The notes beneath the pieces were generated by a model that worked only from the letters and a program-made list of their open reading frames with translations, had not been told where the DNA came from and did no database searches. From positions 1 to 64,000 of the forward strand of contig MPMI01000015.1 of the NCBI GenBank assembly GCA_002238415.1: a DNA stretch of 64,000 nucleotides, in the 5' to 3' direction. Below are positions 52,246-60,557 of the stretch, one piece after another. The number at the start of each line of letters is the position of its first letter. Positions within the stretch are counted from its first letter, which is position 1. Position numbers and translations under genes: made by a program. This DNA is from Desulfurellaceae bacterium bin18 (GTDB lineage Bacteria; Desulfobacterota; Binatia; Bin18).

Positions 52246-53613
52246 CTATCGGCCGTTTTTTGACCGCTTGTAGATCTCTTTCTTCAGTTCCTCGCTCCTT
52301 GTCTTAATCTGATTAATTCGCTTCAACGCCTCTGGGAGATCGTCATAGTCTATATTATCGACGACCATATTTTCATGGTTCAACTTCTTCAGCGCCTCCG
52401 ACAAGAGTGTGATAGGGGCATTTTTCTCTTTACTCGAATCGCTCGCTTCTCGCGCTCTGATGAGGTTCTTAGTTATCGTCGGCCTATACTTGCTTTTCCA
52501 TCTCTCATCTATGACGTCCAGTGGAAGCGGTTCTCCCTTGTCATTAGTGCGCTCTTCTTGCGGCAGTCGGTGTTCGATGTTTCTGCTTATCTCCAGCAGG
52601 TGCGTCTTCCCGTGCTCCGTGTACTTCGGTAGTGTCCGCATTACGTCGTGCAGCTTCCCAAAGGTTGGTATGACGCGCAGCCGGATCACTGAGCATGCCG
52701 CTTGCATAACCTCTCCGGCTTCTTTCTCGTCGATCCCCATTTTCTGGAGTCCGTGGTCGGTCTTGGCCGGTATCCAGAAAGATTGCGAGAGATCCACAAA
52801 AGCCTGCCATCGTCCTTCTGGATCCCCCAATCCTTTCGATACCGCGGAGTATTCCCCCGGTCTCTCGATTGCTTCTAGATATTCTTCCACACAGTCGAGC
52901 GGCTCCAGCAGGTCTCTCCTTCTTTTTTTTACCGCCTTGTTGAACTCTGCAACTCCCATGAGCTTGTATTGGGGATCGTCCCGCATTTGTTGTTCGAGCG
53001 TATAACCGCTGTTCTCTTTGTCCCTGATGGAGAGTGCCGCATCGAAACCATAGTACTCTGCTTTGCCCTCTGTCTGTAGTTGGTACCGGTTCTCGATCTG
53101 CTCGATTTTCTTGAGCGTCGGGGGGCCGCCTTCATCATTCTTTCCAGGCAGGATTACGACTTTCATCGTCTGAAACTTGTCGTCCGCTGGAAATTCTTCC
53201 CTCAACTCGCAGAGCACCACTTTTCTCCTGTTCCCGTTTATCAAGAAGCCGTCGGCTGTGATGATACCCGGTTCTCGTTGGCCCTCTGCGCGGATCAGTT
53301 GCTTGAGTTCCGCCGTTTTTTCGGGATCTTTCTCACGGAGGAACTTCCGCAGCACAGACTGTGCTTCACTATCTGCCCGGTCAAGTAAGCCAATCACTCG
53401 TTCGTGGGTTTTCACAGATGAACTGATTCGACCGTTCTCCTTCCGGAATCGCAGCAGATCGAGCGGAACTTTGTACACAGTCTCTTTCCGGTTTTCAGCT
53501 ATACCGTCTCTGAAGTCGATCCGCGTGCTTTCGGCTGGTGACGCCTTGACCTTTTTTCTCTGTATCTCTTGCGCGAAATCGTCAATGATTTTGCGTGTCT
53601 TATCTTGTGTCAT
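52246..53613 (-). CDS. ParB/Srx-fold protein, first gene of the operon
   Basis: A 455-residue protein. Residues about 48-140 form a ParB N-terminal-like fold: VYKVPLDLLRFRKENGRISS, then REPGIITADGFLINGNRRKV (GNRR near 128). ParB folds bind or hydrolyse CTP/ATP and occur in several DNA-modification and defence systems. The rest is helical, with IEQIENRYQLQTEGKAEYYG, a typical ParB-like continuation, and a charged C-terminus. I prefer ATG 53613 (GGAG 8 bp before it) to ATG 53619. Its likely part is DNA or nucleotide sensing. Confidence 0.75.
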   Translation of the reverse strand: MTQDKTRKIIDDFAQEIQRKKVKASPAESTRIDFRDGIAENRKETVYKVPLDLLRFRKENGRISSSVKTHERVIGLLDRADSEAQSVLRKFLREKDPEKTAELKQLIRAEGQREPGIITADGFLINGNRRKVVLCELREEFPADDKFQTMKVVILPGKNDEGGPPTLKKIEQIENRYQLQTEGKAEYYGFDAALSIRDKENSGYTLEQQMRDDPQYKLMGVAEFNKAVKKRRRDLLEPLDCVEEYLEAIERPGEYSAVSKGLGDPEGRWQAFVDLSQSFWIPAKTDHGLQKMGIDEKEAGEVMQAACSVIRLRVIPTFGKLHDVMRTLPKYTEHGKTHLLEISRNIEHRLPQEERTNDKGEPLPLDVIDERWKSKYRPTITKNLIRAREASDSSKEKNAPITLLSEALKKLNHENMVVDNIDYDDLPEALKRINQIKTRSEELKKEIYKRSKNGR

Positions 53614-53696
53614 TGCCATCTCCAGTGCACCGTTTGCTTGCGGCCCCTATGCCCACCCCGATAGCATAGCGGTTTCGCCATGTTGACGTAAGACTG

Positions 53697-53919
53697 CGTT
53701 CGTCGGGAACATGCCTGGGCGGATATTTTTGCACATATGCGGGGCGCATCGATTCCTCTGCCCGGCTTTGGTGCGTCCGACTGTGCGTGTCTGGCCCATC
53801 TGTACTTCTTCTCGCGCCAGCCCAGGCCGGACACCTTTCAGCGGCGACTGCGGGCCGCTATTCCGCAGCATAGCCGAGTCGAACGGCTGGCCGCGAAAGG
53901 AACAGCGCGTCTTGTTTGA
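53697..53919 (+). pseudogene. Duplicate 3' end of the DUF123 gene
   Basis: About 223 bp repeat the 3' half of the gene at 46893-47372, in the same direction, with only scattered differences. The frame reads REHAWADIFAHMRGASIPLP, then ASDCACLAHLYFFSRQPRPD and AAKGTARLV, and stops at 53917-53919; an in-frame TAA just upstream at 53688 closes it. It cannot make a whole protein. Together with the intact copy it brackets 6.3 kb containing the PqqC-like gene and the four-gene operon. Confidence 0.9.
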
Positions 53920-53966
53920 CAAGACCGGACTGGTCTATAGAGGAGCGGGGATAAAGGATAGCCATC

Positions 53967-55418
53967 ATGGGAGCACGCACCGGAGCAGAGTTTACTGCGG
54001 GCCTGCGCGACCAGCGTGAGGTCTGGCTGGGCAACGAGCGCGTCGAAGATGTGACCACCCATCCGGCCTTTCGCGCCGCGGTCGAGAGCATTGCCCAGTT
54101 ATATGACATGCAGCACGATCCGGCCTATCGAGACACGTTGTGCTACCCCTCGCCGACGAGCGGCAATCCGGTCGGGCTGTCGTTTCTGATCCCGCGCACG
54201 CGGGACGACCTGGTGCGGCGGCGAACCATGAGCAAGGTCTGGGCGGACGCGACCTGCGGCATGATGGGCCGCAGTGCGGACTTTCTCAATGCCATGGTCA
54301 CCGCCTGGGCGGCCAAGGCCGACTATTTTGCCCGGCAGAGTCCGGAGTGCAGGAAACGCGTCCTGGACTATTATGAGTACTGTCGCGAGAACGACCTGTT
54401 TCTCACTCATACCCTGATCGATCCGCAGGTGGACCGCTCCAAGAACCGAGCCGAGCAGGATGACCCCTATCAGTGTCTCGGTGTTGTCGACGAGACGGCT
54501 GAGGGGCTGGTGATTCGAGGCGCGAAAATGATAGCCACGGCCGTGCCGTTCGCCGATGAGATTCTGGCCTGGCCCTTTCCGCCGACGCTGACCGCAGCAG
54601 AGTCGGCCTACGCCATTGTCTTTATCATACCGGTTGCCTCGCCGGGGCTGAAGATTCTGTGTCGAGAGTCCTTTACCCGACTCGGTGCGGTAGAAGATCA
54701 TCCGCTGAGCGCCCGCTTTGACGAGATGGACGCGGTCGCGGTTTTTGATGATGTGCTTGTCCCCTGGCAGCGCGTTTTTCTGCACAAGGATGTCAATCTG
54801 GTCGGCCAGATGTATACCGGCACCCGCATTCGAGAATGGACGGCCCACCAGACCAATACGCGGCTGCTGTCCAAGCTCGAGTTTGTCTACGGCACGCTCA
54901 GTCTCATGGCTGAAGCCATCGGGGTCCAGGACAAACCCGTTGTCCAGGAAACCCTGGGTGAAGCGGCCAGCTATGTGGAAATCATCAAATCCATTCTGCT
55001 GGCGGCGGAACACGAGGCTGAAATTGACTCGTCCAACGGGGCGATCTACCCGGCCCTGGCACCCCTCCAGGTCGGACGGGCCTGGGGACCGCGCATCTAC
55101 CCGCGCTTGATGGCCATGCTGCGTCGGATTGGCGCGGGTGGGCTGATGCAGTTGCCGGCGACATTCTCGGCCTTTGACGGGCCGACCGGTCCGGACCTGG
55201 AAAAATACTATCGCGGCGCCCGCATCCCGGCCCAGGACAAGGTCCGGCTCTTTAAGCTGGCCTGGGACTTGGTTGGCTCCGATTTTGGCTCACGGCACGA
55301 GCTGTACGAAATGTTCTACGCCGGCGACCCGAGTATGATTACGGCCAGCCTGCATCGGGATTTCGACACCGCGCGGTGTACGGATCGAGTCAAGGCGTTC
55401 CTGGGAATGGAGAAATAA
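53967..55418 (+). CDS. 4-hydroxyphenylacetate 3-hydroxylase (HpaB)-family flavin monooxygenase
   Basis: A 483-residue FADH2-using monooxygenase of the HpaB/acyl-CoA dehydrogenase fold. It has FTAGLRDQREVWLGNERVED near the start (YL..L.D.R..W..GE.V.DV pattern), SFLIPRTRDDLVRRRTMSKV, MMGRSADFLNAMVTAWAAK, and a late LQLPATFSAFDGPTGPDLEK-like segment. It should hydroxylate an aromatic ring using reduced flavin from a reductase not seen here. The substrate is unknown. Its upstream DNA carries the duplicated DUF123 end. Confidence 0.85.
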   Translation: MGARTGAEFTAGLRDQREVWLGNERVEDVTTHPAFRAAVESIAQLYDMQHDPAYRDTLCYPSPTSGNPVGLSFLIPRTRDDLVRRRTMSKVWADATCGMMGRSADFLNAMVTAWAAKADYFARQSPECRKRVLDYYEYCRENDLFLTHTLIDPQVDRSKNRAEQDDPYQCLGVVDETAEGLVIRGAKMIATAVPFADEILAWPFPPTLTAAESAYAIVFIIPVASPGLKILCRESFTRLGAVEDHPLSARFDEMDAVAVFDDVLVPWQRVFLHKDVNLVGQMYTGTRIREWTAHQTNTRLLSKLEFVYGTLSLMAEAIGVQDKPVVQETLGEAASYVEIIKSILLAAEHEAEIDSSNGAIYPALAPLQVGRAWGPRIYPRLMAMLRRIGAGGLMQLPATFSAFDGPTGPDLEKYYRGARIPAQDKVRLFKLAWDLVGSDFGSRHELYEMFYAGDPSMITASLHRDFDTARCTDRVKAFLGMEK

Positions 55419-55435
55419 GGTTCTGAACTGATGAT

Positions 55436-55822
55436 TCATACATCGATTTTCAGAGGCGTATGGCGTGCCAGCGCCTCGAAGTCGATATCCTTATGAAGGA
55501 CGGGCACATCGACACGAATAGCAATCGCCCCGATGAGGCAGTCAATGAGCTTGCGAACGGTCTCCCCTTCTTGCCGACAACATCGATAAAGAACGGCTGC
55601 CTCGTCGTAGTCCCTTGAGATCGTCGGAATGAAGACCGCGCGTGCAAGCAACCGGCGAAGGCTGTGTAGATGCCGCTCATTCCGTGCGCCGGCGAGCACT
55701 TCCATCCGGATCGCATCACAGATCGCGATTTCGCTTTCGAGCAGTGCCTCGACTCGATTGCAGACAGGTGAGCCGGTGTCTCGAAGGAACTCGACCCAGG
55801 CGGACGTATCTATCAGAATCAC
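55436..55822 (-). CDS. vapC: VapC-type PIN-domain toxin
   Basis: A 128-residue PIN ribonuclease: ILIDTSAWVEFLRDTGS (first Asp), CDAIRMEVLAGARNERH (Glu), TVRKLIDCLIGAIAIRVDVP (Asp cluster), VLHKDIDFEALAR (last Asp). VapC toxins cut tRNA or rRNA. I start it at GTG 55822, which overlaps the vapB stop by 4 bp (GTGA); the longer frame lacks family sequence. It is an intact pair with the next gene upstream. Confidence 0.9.
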   Translation of the reverse strand: MILIDTSAWVEFLRDTGSPVCNRVEALLESEIAICDAIRMEVLAGARNERHLHSLRRLLARAVFIPTISRDYDEAAVLYRCCRQEGETVRKLIDCLIGAIAIRVDVPVLHKDIDFEALARHTPLKIDV

Positions 55823-56022
55823 GTTGAGCGACCAGACCGCATTTCGTCGAGGTCTCCATCCCAACCCGACCCGCGAAGCTGTTTGGCTTCATCAACGTCA
55901 AGGGGCTCCGCTGCAAGTACGCGAAGCGCCAGATTGATCGCCTCGCGCTTCGAGGTCAGGCGGTAACGACGCATGATTTCGGCGCAGGCCTCATCGTCGA
56001 TATTTACATTCGTGCGTGACAT
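55819..56022 (-). CDS. vapB: VapB-type antitoxin
   Basis: A 67-residue antitoxin: MSRTNVNIDDEACAEIMRRY, LTSKREAINLALRVLAAEPL, then AKQLRGSGWDGDLDEMRSG. The N-terminus is the RHH-like VapB (type II) strand, and the C-terminal RGSGWDGDLxxMR is the segment that blocks VapC. ATG 56022 is chosen for the MSRTNVNID start. Its stop overlaps the vapC GTG. Confidence 0.9.
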   Translation of the reverse strand: MSRTNVNIDDEACAEIMRRYRLTSKREAINLALRVLAAEPLDVDEAKQLRGSGWDGDLDEMRSGRST

Positions 56023-56081
56023 ACACCTGACATACACCACTGGCGAAAGGGAGCCAAGGGTTTGCTTCAGACGGGGAGGCC

Positions 56082-57140
56082 CTAGACCGGTATCGCCAGC
56101 AACTCGCTCAGGTGCTGATCGATCTGTTTCAGATAGTCCGGCTCGATACCAAACAGCCCGAGGTGGCCGTAGATGCTGTGAAGCACCCGGAACTCGCTGT
56201 TCGGAATGAGCCTCTGTTCGGCCTCACAATCGCGCGGCGGGAAAAACATGTCTTCGTCAATCGGCATGACAAATACTTTTGCCCGAATGCGCTCAAGCGC
56301 CTGCTTCAGGTCGCCGCCGGTATGCCGACTGACATCCCCCCGCTGCCATTTCCAGGCCATGCACAGCAAATTGTTCGGGTCCATGGGCAGAAAATAGTTT
56401 TCAACAAACCCAACCACAAAATCTTCAGTGGAAGAGAAGCCCAGCTCTCGCCAGGGTTCCTGCTTGAACAGCTCGGTACAGAAACCCATCACGGACCACA
56501 GGCGGGCCTGGCGGCGTAATCCGACCTGGACCGCGTGCGGGTCGGTATACCAGCCGTTATTCCAGGCCGGGTCCGAGGTGATGGCCTCGTTCAGGGTCTC
56601 AACGTACAGAAAGTCGTGCGGCGTGTTCTTGGCCGTGCCGGCCAGCGGGGCCGCGCGCTTGACCATGTCGGGATAGCCCACCGCCCACTCATAGGTCTGC
56701 TGGGCGCCCATGGAACCGCCACACACCAGTTCCAGGCGTTCAAGGCCAAACCGTTCGGTCACCAGCTTATGCTGGGCGCGGACGTCGTCACCGATCCTGA
56801 TGCGAGGGAAACGCGCCATATTAAACGGGGCGGGCGTATTGGACGGCGAACTCGACAGACCGTTGCCGAGCTGGTTGGCGATAATGACAAAATACTTGCC
56901 CGGGTCGATGGCCCGGCCTTTGCCCACGTGGACGTCGGCCATGATCTTGCTGGTTCCCGAGTACCAGGTCGGCAGGAGGATGGCATTGTCCTTTTGGGCG
57001 CTCAGCGTCCCCTGGGTGGTATAGGCGAGCTTGCCGTCGTGCAGCGCCCCGCCTTCTTCCAGGGGAAAATTGCCGAGATCGAACAGCTCAAACGGCCCGT
57101 GGTTCTCGTGCGAGTAATAGTCGTTGAATACGCTGGCCAT
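56082..57140 (-). CDS. MetX-like alpha/beta-hydrolase (acyltransferase fold)
   Basis: A 352-residue protein of the homoserine O-acetyltransferase-like branch. It shows YFVIIANQLGNGLSSSPSNT (oxyanion region), the nucleophile elbow LVCGGSMGAQQTYEW (S153), FVMPIDEDMFFPPRDCEAEQ (Asp) and SIYGHLGLFGIE (His). The family includes MetX acyltransferases and plain hydrolases; neighbours are catabolic, so a hydrolase role is as likely as methionine synthesis. It is divergent from the UGSC operon, with about 100 bp between starts. Confidence 0.8.
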   Translation of the reverse strand: MASVFNDYYSHENHGPFELFDLGNFPLEEGGALHDGKLAYTTQGTLSAQKDNAILLPTWYSGTSKIMADVHVGKGRAIDPGKYFVIIANQLGNGLSSSPSNTPAPFNMARFPRIRIGDDVRAQHKLVTERFGLERLELVCGGSMGAQQTYEWAVGYPDMVKRAAPLAGTAKNTPHDFLYVETLNEAITSDPAWNNGWYTDPHAVQVGLRRQARLWSVMGFCTELFKQEPWRELGFSSTEDFVVGFVENYFLPMDPNNLLCMAWKWQRGDVSRHTGGDLKQALERIRAKVFVMPIDEDMFFPPRDCEAEQRLIPNSEFRVLHSIYGHLGLFGIEPDYLKQIDQHLSELLAIPV

Positions 57141-57243
57141 GGCTGCGTCTCCTTGTCTGCTGAGCGTGTGCTGTTTGAATCAGCCGTCAGGTTGGGGTAT
57201 AGCTGATTCGGACGGAAAGCCCAAGAGAAACAAAGCGAGTACC

Positions 57244-58311
57244 ATGCCACCCGACGCACCCACAGACGGTCTGAACGCAGAACTCGACGCCATAGAATAC
57301 TACTTCGAGCAGGGTGTCACCGACGGTCTGCCCGTTGTTCCACCAACGGAAGAGCGGATGCAATCCATGCTGGCCGCCACCTCCCAGGCCGCGGACGAAG
57401 TGGTTGCGCTCGTGCCGCCCAATTTTGGAGAAGCCTCGATTGAGAAGATCGCCGTGAATGCGGTCATGGCCGGCTGCAAACCGGCATTCCTGCCGGTCGT
57501 TATTGCTGGCGTACGGGCCATGTGCGACGAACGGGCCAGTCTGCACGGCGTGCAGGGCACCACCCACACGGCCACGCCGCTGTTTATTATCAACGGCCCG
57601 ATCCGCCAGCAGCTTGATATTAATTGTGCGGCCGGCGTATTTGGTTCGGGCTGGCGGGCCAACGCGACCATCGGCCGGGCGCTGCGTCTGATCATGATTA
57701 ATATCGGCGGCGCGCATCCGGGCGAGATCGATAAATCAACCATGGGCCATCCCGGCAAATACACCTATTGCATAGGCGAATACGAAGAACAGAACCCGTG
57801 GGCTCCCCTCCATGTCGAGCACGGCTATAAGCCGGAGCAGAGCACTATCAGCGTCTATTGTTGCGATGCCCCACAGTGTGTCAGCAATCACGGCAGCCGC
57901 ACGGCGCGCGGCATTCTGGACACTCTCGGGGCCAGCATGGCCGTCGGCTGGAGCGATAAGACCTATCTGGCCGGCAACTATATTGTCGTGCTCGGCCCGG
58001 AGCATGCCAACAGCATTGCCACGGATGGTATGAGCAAACGGGATGTCAAGCGCTATCTGTACGAGAACGTCCGTCGGCCGTTGCACGAGCTCCTGCCCGG
58101 GCCGGACGGCAGTGAAGGCCTGAGGCGAGAACGCCTGCCCGGCTGGCTCAACGCCGCAGACGACTTCAGCCTGATCCCGAAAGTGTCCTCGCCGGACGGC
58201 ATTATTATTGTCGTGGCCGGTGGGACGGCCGGACGCTTTTCCGTGCATATGTGCGGCTGGGGGGGCGGTGCCGGGCAGAGTGATCTGGTGACCGTACCCA
58301 TAGAGACATAA
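57244..58311 (+). CDS. UGSC-associated protein of unknown function
   Basis: A 355-residue cytoplasmic protein that opens with a helix AIEYYFEQGVTDGLPVVPPT and continues with VAGCKPAFLPVVIAGVRAM-like segments (MAGCKPAFLPVVIAGV), HTATPLFIINGPIRQQLDIN, CAAGVFGSGWRANATIGRAL and a final HMCGWGGGAGQSDLVTVPIE. Several conserved Cys and Gly-rich turns are visible. I know no defined activity, but proteins like this are encoded just before UGSC selenoproteins, so the two probably act together. I choose ATG 57244; the open frame upstream has no family sequence. The gap to the UGSC gene is 16 bp. Confidence 0.65.
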   Translation: MPPDAPTDGLNAELDAIEYYFEQGVTDGLPVVPPTEERMQSMLAATSQAADEVVALVPPNFGEASIEKIAVNAVMAGCKPAFLPVVIAGVRAMCDERASLHGVQGTTHTATPLFIINGPIRQQLDINCAAGVFGSGWRANATIGRALRLIMINIGGAHPGEIDKSTMGHPGKYTYCIGEYEEQNPWAPLHVEHGYKPEQSTISVYCCDAPQCVSNHGSRTARGILDTLGASMAVGWSDKTYLAGNYIVVLGPEHANSIATDGMSKRDVKRYLYENVRRPLHELLPGPDGSEGLRRERLPGWLNAADDFSLIPKVSSPDGIIIVVAGGTAGRFSVHMCGWGGGAGQSDLVTVPIET

Positions 58312-58327
58312 AGAAGAGGAGAACGAC

Positions 58328-58861
58328 ATGCCAAAACTCTATGACCCGACCGCAGCCTCGAAACAGGCCACCGCGGCACTCGCGGCCCGTGTACCGGACT
58401 TGCACGACAAGACCGTCGGTCTGCTCGACATCAGCAAGGCCAAGGGTAATTTTTTCCTGGATCGTGTGGAAGAAATGTTGACAGCGCAATTCCAGCCGCG
58501 CGCAATCATCCGGCGCATGAAGCCCACGTTTGCCCGGCCGGCACCGGAAGACATCCGCCAGGAACTGGCTCAAAAGTGTGATTTTCTGATTGAAGCCCTG
58601 GCCGATTGAGGGTCGTGTACAACGTGCAGTGTGCACGACGGCATCTTTTTTGAAAAAGCCGGTATCCCTTCGGCGGTGTTTGCCACGACCGAGTTCTCCA
58701 ATGCCGCGCTCGCACAGGCCAAGGCGCTCGGCCTGCCGGATTTCAAGGTCATATTAGTAGAACATCCCATCCAACCCCTCACCCCGGAAGAAGTCCACGG
58801 GCGAGCCGAGGCGGTGTTCGGTCAGATGGTTGAAAAAGTGACGGGCCGAGCGGACTCCTGA
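58328..58861 (+). CDS. UGSC-family selenoprotein (in-frame UGA = Sec94)
   Basis: The gene runs through an in-frame TGA at 58607-58609 and encodes 177 residues. Before the TGA the protein reads QELAQKCDFLIEALAD; after it, GSCTTCSVHDGIFFEKAGIP, then TTEFSNAALAQAKALGL. Sec-Gly-Ser-Cys is the motif that names the UGSC family, a predicted redox group where Sec or Cys fills this place. Both halves are family-like and in one frame, and a hairpin follows the UGA at once. If TGA were a stop, a 93-residue fragment without an active site would result. A GAGGAGA Shine-Dalgarno precedes the ATG. The host must have SelA/SelB, which are not in this window. Confidence 0.85.
58610..58641 (+). promoter_or_regulatory. 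Candidate bacterial SECIS hairpin
   Basis: Starting 3 bases after the UGA, bases 58612-58621 (GTCGTGTACA) can pair with 58630-58639 (TGTGCACGAC), giving ten consecutive pairs with one U-G wobble and an 8-base loop ACGTGCAG. The place directly downstream of the UGA and inside the coding region is where bacterial SECIS elements sit. An alternative inner hairpin GTGCA-GTG-TGCAC (58624-58636) competes, so the fold needs testing. Confidence 0.6.
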
Positions 58862-58862
58862 T

Positions 58863-59201
58863 TTACCCGGCCAACGGGATGATGCCCATCACCACTGGCT
58901 CGTCACTCACCACTCGGGTGGTATGCCCCTGGCCGGTCGTGTCTTCGACCAAGCGGGCGTCGCCGGGACCAAAGCGCCGGGTGGTGCCGTCGCCCAGGCC
59001 GATTTCCAGTTGACCGGAGACAAGAATCACGTATTGCCGGCGCGGCGCGGGATGCCAGTCCATAAAGGTCCCTGCCGGTACTTCTACAAAAGAGATATGT
59101 GACGTGGCCTGCGGTTCAGTCAGGCCTGGATGCGAGACCAGGCTTTGATCTTCGAAGTGCGATTGGCCGTCGTCCCCAGTATACAGTCGATACAGTCCCA
59201 T
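58863..59201 (-). CDS. Cupin-domain protein
   Basis: A 112-residue single cupin: HISFVEVPAGTFMDWHPAPR, QYVILVSGQLEIGLGDGTTR, then FGPGDARLVEDTTGQGHTTR. H-containing motif 1 and GPGD...GxGH motif 2 suggest a metal site. Its function is unknown. It follows the amidohydrolase gene by 12 bp, and its GGGGAGAG Shine-Dalgarno overlaps that gene's stop, so they form one operon. It is convergent with the UGSC gene, with one base between stops. Confidence 0.85.
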   Translation of the reverse strand: MGLYRLYTGDDGQSHFEDQSLVSHPGLTEPQATSHISFVEVPAGTFMDWHPAPRRQYVILVSGQLEIGLGDGTTRRFGPGDARLVEDTTGQGHTTRVVSDEPVVMGIIPLAG

Positions 59202-59213
59202 TGTTTCTCTCCC

Positions 59214-60398
59214 CTACTCCGGCTGAATCGGGTACAGTTTGAGTGCGTTATCCCACATGATCTTGTGCTTGCTCTCGTCCGAGACATCGGGCAGACCGAG
59301 CAACTCCTCGGTCGCGCGCGCATATAGGCGGCCTTCAGGATGGCCAAAGTCGGTGGCGGTGACGATATTGTTGTCGCCCAGGGTGGCGATCACCTGGGCG
59401 ATACCGGGGTCATCCTGGTCGGCGGCGATATAGCACTGGCGCTGAAAATAATCGAGCGGCGCCATGCTCAGCCCGTCAATGGCCAGTCCCCGAAAGCCGC
59501 CCTGGACACCGGCCCCGAGACGGTCCAACCAAAAGGCCGCCCAGCCCGCGCCCGACTCAAGATGGACCACCCGCAGCCTGGGATGGCGCTCCAGTACGCC
59601 TCCCATAATCAGCGCCGTGCTGGCCAGCATATTGCCAATGGTGAACGCAACCGTGGCTTGGGCAACGCGGAGTTCGGGCAGGTAGTAATACAGCAGTTCG
59701 TCCGCGGCGTTGCCCGCTCCGACATGGATGCCCAGCGGGACATCGAGGTCTTCCAGCGCGGTCCACAGCGGATCGTAAAACTCATCATATAAACGATGCT
59801 TCCCGACCGGGGTCGGATTGATATGAACCGCCTTGAAGCCGAACTCTTTGACGCAACGGCGGGCCTCTTTTGCCGCCTCAAGAGGATCGCGCAAGTCTAC
59901 CGAAGCGACTCCGACAACCCGCTGGCCGGCCGCGGAACAAAAGTCATGCAGCCAGTTATTATACGCCCGGCGATAGGCCGCCGCGGTGTCAGCGTCGAGT
60001 TCCGGCACCGCGGTCATATACAGACCGGTCGTCGGATACAGGACCATATAATCAATGCCTGCTCGCTCCAGGGCCAGGTCGTAGTGCTCGGGCGGAAAAC
60101 CCTCGCGGGCAAAGCTCGCATAGGCATCGTCATGCTCCGGCAGGACGATGCGGGTACCGGCATCACCAAAAGCCGGCCGGCCCTCCCGGACGGGATCGCT
60201 CCCAAAGGGCATGACGTATTCTTTGTCGTGGGCCGACGGAACGGTGACGGAAATGCCAAAACCGAGCGGGTCGCCCTGATAGTCAACCCACGCGCGCGGC
60301 ATGTGCGAGCGAAACTTGGGTTCCAGGTATTTTTCAAACAGGTCCGGCGGCTCCAGAATATGGGAGTCACTATCAATGAGGCGATGGCTCTTGCTCAT
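59214..60398 (-). CDS. Amidohydrolase-2 family hydrolase (COG2159)
   Basis: A 394-residue metal-dependent TIM-barrel enzyme, a sister of the one at 19522-20646. It opens MSKSHRLIDSDSHILEPPDL with DSDSH in the metal-binding strand, then IHVGAGNAADELLYYYLPEL, RVVHLESGAGWAAFWLDRLG and NNIVTATDFGHPEGRL (metal/acid Asp). The open frame runs 200 codons further up, but AGGAGGGGAACA directly precedes ATG 60398, and the upstream part is antisense to the SDR gene. It may hydrolyse or decarboxylate a cyclic acid; it is co-transcribed with the cupin. Confidence 0.85.
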   Translation of the reverse strand: MSKSHRLIDSDSHILEPPDLFEKYLEPKFRSHMPRAWVDYQGDPLGFGISVTVPSAHDKEYVMPFGSDPVREGRPAFGDAGTRIVLPEHDDAYASFAREGFPPEHYDLALERAGIDYMVLYPTTGLYMTAVPELDADTAAAYRRAYNNWLHDFCSAAGQRVVGVASVDLRDPLEAAKEARRCVKEFGFKAVHINPTPVGKHRLYDEFYDPLWTALEDLDVPLGIHVGAGNAADELLYYYLPELRVAQATVAFTIGNMLASTALIMGGVLERHPRLRVVHLESGAGWAAFWLDRLGAGVQGGFRGLAIDGLSMAPLDYFQRQCYIAADQDDPGIAQVIATLGDNNIVTATDFGHPEGRLYARATEELLGLPDVSDESKHKIMWDNALKLYPIQPE

Positions 60399-60557
60399 TG
60401 TTCCCCTCCTTTTCCAAACAATGCGCTCCGTCAACTTCAGCCGCACCCAAGCGTACCCGAAAGCCGTATCAAGTTGCGCCCGTCCTTCCAAGAGGCGCTT
60501 TGACACTCTTGCCGTTTCGCAGGATAATCTCGCCAGCAAAGACAAGGAGCGTACAGA

